64,000 nucleotides of DNA, from the NCBI RefSeq assembly GCF_002234675.1, contig NC_019879.2, positions 16,992,464 to 17,056,463 of the forward strand. Reading direction: 5' to 3'. The position numbers and the translations under genes were made by a program. How positions within the stretch are numbered: position 1 is the stretch's first letter; the number at the start of each line of letters is the position of its first letter. This document shows positions 32,101 through 44,100 of the stretch, piece by piece. Source of the stretch: Oryzias latipes. Its lineage: Eukaryota; Chordata; Actinopteri; Beloniformes; Adrianichthyidae. The notes under the pieces are model-generated. The model had not been told where the DNA came from, ran no database searches, and was given only the letters and a program-made list of their open reading frames with translations.

Positions 32101-35100
32101 TCAACCGAAGGGCGTATTCTGTCACGCAGAAAAGCCGCTTTGCGCCGATATGCAATACTTTATACATTAGGGGTGGGTTCAGAGGATTCACGCAGATTGC
32201 GCAAAAGCTGAAAGATTGACGGTATGTCAAAGAGTTATTTAGGTGTCACCGACAACATCTTCGGTGTTGAAAGGTTAAAGAAATCTTTTGGTTGCAGTGG
32301 TTCCCTAAAAATGTTATGTAGCAAAATATTATGTTACCCATTACTTTTAACAGCACAGTTTCATTGTTTTGTTTATTATCCTACTGGAGAACCAATTAAA
32401 AAACAATGACTAATTTCCATTTGGGCTTTTCTCGTACATTTATATTTCCCATTACTTTTCTCAGTTTTAACATTATTAGGTGACTATTGTGGTTTTCCTT
32501 CAACATCAAAAAGGTGACCATGAGTGAGCACTGGAATAAACTGCCTTAAATGTTTTGGACACGGTGCGCACAAACATACACACTCACAAGGCCCGCGGTC
32601 TCTCAATTGTCAAAAGTTTGTAACCATGTAAACACCAATTAAACAAGCACCTGCAGTCATCTACAGTCAAAAAACAAACAGAACAGCAAACAGCTGAATG
32701 AATAATACATTTCAAAGGAATTCTTTAATTTAAAAATGAATATAGATCTTTTAAAAGTAATATATTTTTTAGGCTAAACATGTTTCAGATATGATGATAC
32801 ATTATGTCTAGACGATGGAAGTGTGTGTACGACAGTGTGCATTCTTTTGCACAACACTCATTGAACAGTCCCAACAACAGACTCCAACACAACAAAAATA
32901 TAGAGACTGTCAACCAGGAAAAGCTGCAAAACACCACTGAGTAACAACATAACAGCTCACTCCTACACGTTAAATTAGTTTACAATAAGTAAAATAAATC
33001 ACAAATTATGTTTAAACTGCCATTTCAAAAAAAAAAAAAGGATTTTGAAAGAAAATGTGTTATAAAAGAAAAAAAATGTTAAATTGAACAGTGATATATG
33101 GAATAAAAATATAATCAATTCAGCATTAAAAAACTTTGGAGTTACATTTGAAAAATCCCTACATCTTTCACACACGAACACACACACATTACACAATCTT
33201 TGAGGACCAGTAGGTTAGAATAATGCGAAGTGAAATCTAGCTTCAGCAGGATTAACAGCTAAAGAACACACATCTTCCCAGTTCAAACAGCACATAACAG
33301 AAATAACACAAACGGCAGCAATAATAAGAAGAAATAAAGTGGAAAATGTCTACATACAGTGTTCACATGTGCTTCAAAGCATATCCTCACACATATATGA
33401 TGGTGTCTGATGATATGATCTTCAAACCTCTGAAAAAATGTTGTTTGGTCTGCATACTGCATTTTATTTTCCTCTAATATTTTTTTATTTAAAACAAACA
33501 TGCCTCAGTTCCACTGCAAAGATCCGTGAAGCTCTTTAGCTTGTATTTGCACCGAGTAAGTACCATTTAACAATACACATCTTTGTAATTCAGCTATTAT
33601 TTCACAGATGGAACGCTGGCAATTACCTTTTCATCCAATTATCTTCCAACACTGACATTATGCTGATATTGAACTTATGTAGAATAAATGGTACAAATGT
33701 TGCTGAGAAAAAAATGTAACTCCATTACAGCCAATAATGCCTGATTAAGACAATTAGGTTACTTATATAACAGTGCAATGTTGTGTTATAAAACTGATCT
33801 GAGTATAATTTTTACAAAAAGTCATGCAACTAATTATACATGAGTAAATGTAATTAATTACTACCCAGCTCTTCAGGCCTTTACACTTCTGAAAGACAAA
33901 CACATAAAAAGTTACCGAATGGATTTTAAAGGTCCTGTCCCAATTTAAGTGTTTGAATTGGAGCACACACAGAAACAAACACGGTTTTCATGATAGATTA
34001 TTGAAAGTTTCTAATGACTAAAAGATCTTTAAATTCACACATTAGTTTTGCCTTGTTATAGAATTATGCCCGAACTACAAGTCACGTTTAGATCCACACT
34101 GCCATCTAGTGGCAGAGATAAAAAAAGAATGTTTGCACAATCAACACAAAAACCTCACACATTAAAAAAGGGCATAATATTAATTTAGATTTTTTTATGC
34201 TAATTAATACAATATTGCTAAAATGCAGATTTAAAGAAAACCTTTTTCTGAGGCAGAATTTTCATGCATACACAATCCCACAGAACCTTGAGCTCTTCTT
34301 TTCTATCTTTATATACATTACAGTACATAAAGGCTCAATGCATTACAGCCATAAATGTATTCAAATATTTACTTCAGAAGCTTACTCTGAATTTAAACAG
34401 TGCTTATAACCCTCTGCAAAGATGCACTGGAATTGGTCTCTTTACATTCATTAAAGCAGTTTTAAAATAAATAAAGGAATAAAAAAGATGTTGTAGCCTA
34501 ATTGTAGCGCAACAAAAGTTCAAATAAATTCTAGAGGGAATTTTTTTAAGTAAATGCAGAAATCCCCTGATTGTCAGTAGCAGGGTGTGAAACAGCACCT
34601 TTCCAACCAGCAGAGGGCAGTATAACGCTATAAATAGACTAAAATACATGAGCAAGGAACACTTTTGAAATAAAAACTGGTATGTCACATTTATTTCCAG
34701 TCAAATGCTTTTTCCAGCTAATAGGATGTAACAGTTTGTCATGTGTTACTGTATCTTATAGCGGTTATTAAGCTTAATTTGTGTGTTCTTCTCTGTAGGT
34801 TAGCTTTATTTTCTTACATCAACATAAAACTTTATCACGTTATTGAGTTTTTTTTCCTCTATTGGCTCTTGTAAATCTTTAGTTTGTCTGAAGGTATCTC
34901 CTAGGTGTTCTCATAACAATATACAAAGATAAACTCATCTATATTCTGTTCTTTGAATAGCCAAAACAAACAAAAAACTATTCTAAATCCTAACTGGATA
35001 AGTTAGTACTCTTATTTGTTTAAATGAATGGATTTACATTAAGTTAATACTGTTTTGTGCACAAACAAAAAAAAAACATGAAAAAAAATGTTCTTTTCTT

Positions 35101-38100
35101 AACTACAATCATAACCTTTTCCTTTTATGGTCAACTTTCTTAGGGTAAGAAAAAAACCCTGATTTGATTTCTCTACTCTCATCTTTACAGCCTCCTTTAT
35201 CGGTTTTCTGACCTCTGCCCAAACACTTCAGCTTCTTTCATCTCCTAAAAGCTCTGTTCAAAAACCAAACCAACTCCAGTCCACCCACTTCAATGCATGC
35301 ATGCAGGAAGACCACATCCTTTCTACATATTTGAACACAAAGAATTACAAAACACCACTGCACTATCACCTAGCAAAAGGAGCCTTGAAACGTGTAAAAC
35401 CTAACAGACTGAGCACCACAAGTTTCTACATGAGCAGGACAATAAATTTATTACTTCCATAAATTCATTACACAATGAATACGGTATTTGTAAACATTCA
35501 CAGGTACACAGTTGCTGAAGCTGTACTTTCCCAAAGCCATTGTACATTTCTTTCCATAATTTCTATACCCTATATAGGGTAAAGAAATTTACCCAGCCAC
35601 GAAGGGCAAACAGATTTATCAATGATTGATAAATCCATTTGCAATACATTGTATTGTATACAATGTACACAATACATTAGCAAGGTAGACTTTTTTTTCA
35701 TTTCTTCATAATCTAATCATGTATTTACATAATAGTTAGCAGTAATTTAGCTTCACAGGGAGCTGATAAGTTTGATTTTTTAAAGCAGTTCAATAAGTTT
35801 GACTTTAGCAGTGCAGCGATGATGAGTTGGGAGGATCATATTTTATAGAAGTAGTAAAGTGGCGGCCCTGGCTAGTTTACAAAGAGGTAAATGAAAAGTA
35901 AATTGTCCACCCTCCATCCAGCCACAAAGCACTGACAACAGGATTAACCCTCACAAAGCCTAAGGGGAAACAATATATTTAAAAATAATTCTAATTAAAA
36001 AGACAGTAGTTGGCTAAACTCAGACAAGTAGCAAGACTAAATCTTTAGAACTTTATTGACAAATACAACTGATTTGCCAACAGACCAGACAAAAAGCACC
36101 GTCAGGTTCCTTCTTGTGATGCAAGACAAAAAATAAAAGTTTCAATGTTTTCTTTTAAATTCAGAAAAAGATTTAAATGAGCCTGCTAACAAATGAGTAA
36201 TATTTTGAGTCACTGTTTAAAAAAGAACTCTAAATTATGAAATAGTATATGAAAGGTTATGAATATTTCTGACAAATAGAAACAACATAAAAAAAGCGCC
36301 AAAAGAAATTCTTTAAAAAAAAAAAATCTTTTTTTAATGCATTCATTCACCGAGTGTGCATGTATGACATTCTCCGAGCTGACTGGACAGCGCCCTGACC
36401 ACAGGAATGTTAGTTATGACTCAGCACATAGTCTGCATGTTTAGGGGACCAACAATTGAATACAGAAAAAAAAGTTAAAGAAAAGTTAAACTTTTAGAAA
36501 TTCTAACTTTGTATTTGAAAATACATAAAAACACTAAATATTTTCAAATTAGGAATATCGATAAAGATTCACTTTTTCAGAAAAACTATTCCCCATAGCA
36601 ATTATTTCCCATCACACAATTACAGATTAATTCATATTCAGATTAATTTTGAAATCAAATTAAGACTTTGAATGCCTATTTACAAAAGGTGCTATAAAGT
36701 TGCCTTGTCCAATTTCAGCCAAAAAGTAAAAAATATTCTATCTTTCCCAAACTGGAGAAACATGGCAAAAATGTTGCCACTTGTGAAAGCCTTGCATCTA
36801 AGTGCCTCAACCAAAAAGGATGCGTTATGTTATCAAGAATAAAGATGCATCAATGATTAGCTAATCGGAGTCAATCCACTTCTTAGATCAGGTGTGCCAG
36901 AGCTGAAATCCGACAACAATAATATAAATTATTATAAACAACTTCCTGCGACGTGAGCCTATTTCTGTACACCCACAAAGCCAAACAGATGTACACATTT
37001 GCAACGCAAACATAAACAAACTATTTACAGGAAATGAAACCAGAGGACATGCTGTAACACTTTTACTTCCTCTTTAAGAAGGGTTTGAAAACTGATATCA
37101 GGAGCAAGATCAGTTCACCTGGTAAGCGCTAGGGGGGTAAGTTACACAAGCAAGTCAGTCCCCATCCACTTCATTTGAAAACACGACATTTCAAAACAAG
37201 TAAAGAGGCTGTACAAGTGCTTACATTTTCATCAACTTAATTTTAGGTTAAAAGTGAGATAACATTTGTGCTTGAATGGGGGCAAAACATATGTTTTTTT
37301 GGTATTTATTTAAATACAACTGAACAAATAATGGAAGATAATTATTTCAGTTTTCAAAATTTAAGCAAAAACACAAACAAGAGCTGGGGCCTCATTTATA
37401 AACGTTGCGTACGCACAAAAGAAGGCGTATGCCACTCTCTACGCAATAGTTGAGATTTATAAAAAGCAAACTTGACGGGAAAATGTGCGGTCCTCCACGC
37501 AAGCTCTGACCCAGGCGTACGCACAAAAACGGGTGAAATGAGAAATGGCGACACCATCGGCAGATGGAAGAAACACGTGAAAGTGACAGTGTGTGCCAAA
37601 TCGTGCTGGCATGTGCTGTGCTACACAATGTGGCACAGCTTAAAAACGTGCCTCTACCCCCTGGCGCTGATTGCTGTGTTGGCCCCGACCCCCCACTGTC
37701 TGTCACACACCTAGGTGTGCGAAATTTGTTCTCCCCATTTGACTCATCCCCTGGGGGAGCGGTGAGCTGCAGACAGGCCGCGCTCGGGAGGCAGCAGCGT
37801 TAAGGGTCTTGCCCAAGGGCCCTCACTGAGTGATGTTAATTGCCCGCCATTTATATGGCAACATTGTGTGAACACAAAAGTTTTGAATGAGGTAGCCCGA
37901 AACATCCATTTACATAGATTTTTCATTGGAAATTACTCATTAACGTTTGTTGCAGAGTTAAATTTGAACATAGCTTCAAAAGGTTAAGGATGGTCTTCTA
38001 CGGCAAATCATGTGGGGTCTTTAGTATGCATGGTTTCGGGGGGGGTCAAAGATGAAAGGCACCCTAAACACAATCCATTATGATCCATTACAGGCCATTA

Positions 38101-41100
38101 GTATTTCCACAATACTTGTAAGTGAAACAGTCCTATTTATTGATGCAAAAATAAGCAAGAAAGAGCTGGACAAAGCCAAGAGGGAAAAAACAAAAACCAA
38201 AATCAATGATGCAGCCTCACAGAGCTCACAAACAGGAAAACAAAGAAGCAGCATAAATAGACTGATCCTGAGGGCAGTAGCCTAGTACAAATACCACCGT
38301 CAGAAACAAAGTACTATGCTTGGATTTTCTGTCTCTCCTGCAGTCACTGCTAGACGGAAGATGATCAAAATTGAGCAAATTCTCTCCCCCACTCCATCTC
38401 TGTCCATCTCCTATTCACGGCATGTTCCTGCTCAGCTGTGTTCTGGTCTTCTCTGGTAAAAAATGGGGGGAGGTGTCAGCAGCATAACAACTAACAATTG
38501 TTGTTTACTTAAACCGGTCGTGCCTGCCTGTTAGCACACTGTTGGAACCTTTCGTTCAAAACACTTTGGTTTTTCCCTAAAGACCAGTGAGGTGTTTCAG
38601 TGCAAGAAATAAACATTCTTTATGTATGAATAAATTGCATTAAAGTCCAGTTTTGAAGTCATTTCTCCCTGGTCTGCTACAGACAAGAGGAGAGTTCCTG
38701 AGGGCATTTAAGAGATCAGGTTTGATCCAAAAAACAAAAATCACAATGGTTGTTTTTTTTGTCGCGACATGCAGAGGTTTCTCATCTTTTCATTGAAATA
38801 AAACTTCTCAAAAATAGTGATGCTTGTTCAACTTTGAAATATTGGCATAAACGTATGGTCTCACAAACCTACAGACAACATTTAAAATCCAAGTAAAGCA
38901 GGAGTAAAACTGCAGTTGCGTCTCATCTTTCAAATGCACCCCTGCAATCCAAACCAAGTTGCTAGACCCGTCCAAGTTGGCCTGGGTCAGCTCGGGTGAT
39001 TTCCGCTGTGAATTCTGGGGATTTCACTGATCTCTACACAAAGAGCAGAGAGACGTGGGTCACATCAGTGCTGTGCACTGCCAGAGGGAACATCACATTC
39101 AGAACTGCCAGAGATAACTATCACACTGCCAGTTCACATTTCCCCTGCGCTGACATGCTGACACACTTAGACACGGTTCACTCCAACAATGGTTCTGTCT
39201 ATGAAAGGAGAGATGGCGGGTACCCTCCAATTTAACAGAAGCCCCCCTCCCAATTAAAAAAATGAAAACAGTGAATCATTTCTTCTTTCTCCATCATTGT
39301 AAAATGTATATTCCAGAAAATGAAAGAGAAGGCTCATTTTTAACCAACTCCACCAATGCTGAGCCTTATGAACTGGTCTAAAGCAAGCCAGGTGGGTGGC
39401 CCTGACAAAGTTTGAAAATGTATTTTGTCCCGCCCAATTTTTTGGAATGTTGTTGAGCAAGGCAGAGTAAATTCCAGTCAACGAGTTTCATTCTGGCTGT
39501 GCAAAAGCCAATGGATGACATCAGAGATGATCTGTCCAGGCTACGCATGTCAGTAGTTTGCAGGTACATCTGCAGTCAGAACATTAAAGCTGTACATATA
39601 AAGCCATCCGCTCAACATATTTTACCAGAGAAAAGAGAGTCTTAGTTTAAACACCATCTACTATTGCATATTTATTATTAAGACATAAAAACAAAGGCAT
39701 TTTATCTTATATAAAAATTTAACTGAAAAATGATTTGTTATAAAATGAACTCCTTAAATTAAGTGAAATTCACACAATTTGCAATTCTTGAATTGTGTTT
39801 TTTTTATTTTTAATAAATTGTACATATAGAACTATATATACTAGAATAGATCAACACAATTTCACAATTTACTGTTAGTTTATTTTTGCTTTGTTTTTCA
39901 ACAAAGATAAGTTCAAAGACACTTATCTTTGCTCCGGCAGCCCCGTGACCCTGAAAGGGAATAAACGGTTGAAGATGAATGAATAAAAGAATGAATAAAT
40001 CATATTACTTAAAAAATTGGACTTAATATTTTTGTCATTTTCCTCACTTCTACTAATAATGCAAGACATCAGCAAGTGATTAAAGTGTTCTACAAAAAAG
40101 CTGATGCTTGCTTTATGATATTTCAGAAAAACTTTCTAAACTCTCATCTTAGTTTCAGTTATTTAAACTGGATAAAATATTAAACGAATACAGAAAACAT
40201 TGAAACTTTTCTCATTCTCAATGAAAATGTCAAAATTATATTTTAACAAAAATACAGCAATATTTTGCAACACTAATTGTTTTTTGAAACGCCGTTCTTT
40301 ATTAATAGCCATGTCTAAGCAAGTCTCATTTGCAGCATATTGAATCAGTAAACACCAACAGATAGCATGATGTTTGGTGCTGTGTATGAAAGCTAAGAGA
40401 GGAGGCCTTCTGCTCAATTCAGAGGAAGGGATAATGTTTCGATGTGGAGTGTTAAGTTTTCCCAATCACAAAAGGGCATTTAGTTTGTTAACATGTTACA
40501 TGCTACTTTGCTTGTCAACTCAACGACGCACACATTTCCCTTTCTTAACTCCACTCTTTTTAGGCTGCTTCAGGCGAATGTCATTAAAAAGAGAACTACA
40601 CATTTACCACAACTATAATCAGACTTACTGCCAAGCTGCCATCAACTACCGGTAGATGTTGTGATGCAAGGACAGTTTTAGTCATCTATGCACTGCAAAT
40701 GCAATTCACTTTTGAATATAGGGTATGAAGAAAAGATCATTTGTGATGGGAACAGGTCTGCAGTGCACATTTTAATCACTGTATGTCACTGACAGACATT
40801 GATGCCCAAGAAACTAAGAGTTGATGTTAATAAAGCCCCATATTGGTGTCAAATATTTTTCGCTTCCCGTTTTCCACTTTTGTTTTGAGGGTAGAGTTTA
40901 TCCTAATCCTCTGTAAAAAGATATCTGCAGCTGGTTTAAACTTTATTTGCATATTAAATTTAATACAGCAGCATTTAACATGTAAAATGTAGCGCTCAAC
41001 TGTAAACAAAAAAAAAAAAAAACAGACGCCAACTTCAGCCTCGTCCGACTTTTGAGTTTTTCTCAAGTCACTAAAACTTGTATTTTTAAAAAAAAGAAAA

Positions 41101-44100
41101 TAATAATAATCATAAACATGAATACACTGAGCAACTTAGCAGCATCCTTGTAACAGTAGACAGCCAGATGCTGAATACTTTGCATTAATATTAAGATGTG
41201 TGGGAACAACTGTTGCAATAAATCTATATTTGAAGTAAAGACTCTTGCTTTTATCTGTTAAATGCTGCTTTCTGTTATCTTTGAAGTGAAAAGCTCTTCT
41301 GCTGATTCCTCACTGGTTCTCATCTGCAAAAAGAAACTTTTCAAATATGTTTGTTTTTGTTAATTTTGCTAGCTTGGGTTTTAATTTAGTGGTTGATACA
41401 CCCACTTTAAGAAAGTAGCAAATGTATTTTCAAAACATGACTAAGCAACTTAACGCGTCAAGCATGAGTCAGATTTGGTGGAGAGAATCCAATAGTTTTC
41501 CAAACCAAAACGTCCTTTAGAATCAGATTATAAATGAAATGGGGGGAAAAAAGTAGGTCGTGCAGCCCAGTACCAATGGTCCAACAGAACCATACCTGTC
41601 CACGTCCTGGGGGGGTGGAGGAACACTGCTATAAAAAGTATCTTCACATAAGATCTCATACCCAGAAAACGATTATTGCAATTACTAATGCTCCAACAAA
41701 TAATATCTAGACTAAAAAAAGATAATGTAAAAATCATGATTCCAATTATAATTTATTATTCTGTCACTTAAGGCTGTAATATTATGTTTTGAACAGATAA
41801 AAACTGTCTACTACAACAAGCTCCACTGAAAAATCTCTACACAACAGGATATTAAATATCAAAAAATCTTGAAAGCTCTGGAAGCTGACAAGTAACAAAA
41901 CAGAAGTGAATTTTTAAAACAAACTTAACTTTTCTGGTTGTGCTAAAATATGTTGTCCTGAAGCCGAAACTGATCCAAAAATATCATAGACCAACAAAGT
42001 CACAACTGAAGTTTGCAATCAAAAAATCACCAGCCTTCTTCAGAAGCATTCACAAGCTGAAGTTGAATTTAAGATATTTTTTGAAAGACTTTCTGCTCCT
42101 ATTATGCACTTAAAGCAAATGAATTAGATCCAATAAAATTTTGAGCAGGATACAAAGAGATGATCTTTCCATTTGTTACAAATGCTGCAGATCAAAGAGA
42201 ATAATCCCTGCCACACCACACATTCTTTATAGTTAAACATCCTGTGATAACTGAAGCCACCTTTCCTTATCCTTCTAACTTAAGCACAAAGAAAAACAAA
42301 CAAAGCCCATTAGAAACCAATTCTACATTGAAAGTTTCTCCCTGCAAGTTTCTTTTATTTAGTTCAAGTATGCAAACACCCTAAAGCTGACAGGGTTAAC
42401 AATCTGGATCATGCCAAGAGAAAGGGCTTATGATTGTTAGGAGTCGTTAGCAATTTCTTCCAGCTTCAGAGTGATTAAAATTCCTGTTTAACCTCAAAAA
42501 GCCTTCTTAAACTTACTGACAGGACATACCAAAAATGTTTTTACTCTGTTACAAACAAAGAGGAACAGGTTATGTGAGCAAAAAAAAATTGTAAAGACAA
42601 AAGAGACATTGTTTACCTTTTTTACTTTTTGTATCCCAAAACCTCATTTTTGAGAGTTCCCTCAAAGCTGGAGCCAGCACTGATCATTCTGGCTAAAGTG
42701 CAGCTTGACTCAAAACACAGTACAATGATTGTTTTCAGCTGCATCTGCGCCTACATAAGTTTGGTTTAATGCTTCTTCAAAAGTTTGCAGAAAAATTTGC
42801 TATAAAAAAAAATTTAAAAACAGCAAAGTTGAGCCCCATAAGACATTAAAATTGAACTGCAATCATATTGAATCACTGCTACATTATAAAAAGTGACCAG
42901 TTCAGGTCACTCTCAGATCCTAATCTATACTCATTTATTCCCTTACAGCCTTACAAACACTGAACTCAAATTGCTTATTTCCACAAGCAGGATATGATTT
43001 TTGTCTTCTTTGCTGGGAGGAGTAAAATAAATACAGATGGACAAGAAAAGTAAACAGATTATTGATCTAATTTCTTACCTGTCCTCCTCTCCGTCAGCCG
43101 CCTTGAGACCAGCCGGTGCAGTTAAGGCACTAGCGATGGTGGTACCCCCCTCAGTTTCTTGACCGTGGCCAATAGAAGCGGCGTCAGCAGACAGCTTGGG
43201 TAGTCCCAACAAAGCAGACTGATGCTGAAGGAGCAACCGCTGGGCATCCTGCAGTTGTGTGGTGGTGAAGTTAGGGAGACTGGCGTAAAGGGCACTAGCT
43301 TGGGCTGCATGAGACATGGCCTGGGCACTGCTGTGCTCCTGGGTCAAGCTGACAGAAGAAGGCTGACTATGAGAAACGCCCTGGGAGGGCATTCGACCAC
43401 TACTACCAGCATTGTGGACTTGGGGCTGGGCATGATGATCCCCCTGGGGGTTAGGAGGTGGCCCACTGTGTGCAGGCGCTTGGCTTTGATGGACCGCAGT
43501 GGGCAGCTGGCTGCTCAGGCCTGGATTTTGAATTTGCGTGGGGAGGGTCTGCGGCTTCTGACAATCAAGATGGCCTGGATGGTTCTGAGGTGGCCGGCCA
43601 AGAGCTGCTACACCAATGTGAGAGGGTATGCTGGAAGAGGTGGACTGAACAGAGGTGGGCTGTATGTGTTGGAGTCCTTGGGACTGCTGGGGACCGCCAA
43701 TCATCTGACTAGATCCATTTGCTGGCCCAGAGGGCACTGAGCCAGTTTGGTTGGAAAGAGGGGGAGAAGCAGCTGCCTGGGGGACCCCTTGCTGGGGCTG
43801 GGTGTACTCAGGAGCCCTCACTGACACTGGGGGTGCAGATGAAGTAGCAGCTGATTGTTGTGGAAGGGTGGGAAAGCCTATCTTCTGCTGCTGAACACCC
43901 AGCAGGCCCTGTGAAGAGCCTGGGGTTTGGTTGGCAACTGCCTGGGCATAGGTGAGCTGCTGCTGGGCAGTAGGTGCAGGCAAGCCAACGGTGGTCTGGA
44001 GCCCTGGCATGGGTGCAGGCTGATGAATATTTGTGGAAGCTGAGGGGGCTACAGTAGTCTTCACTTGTGAATGGGCGATCTCATGAGGTTGGGTTTGAGG

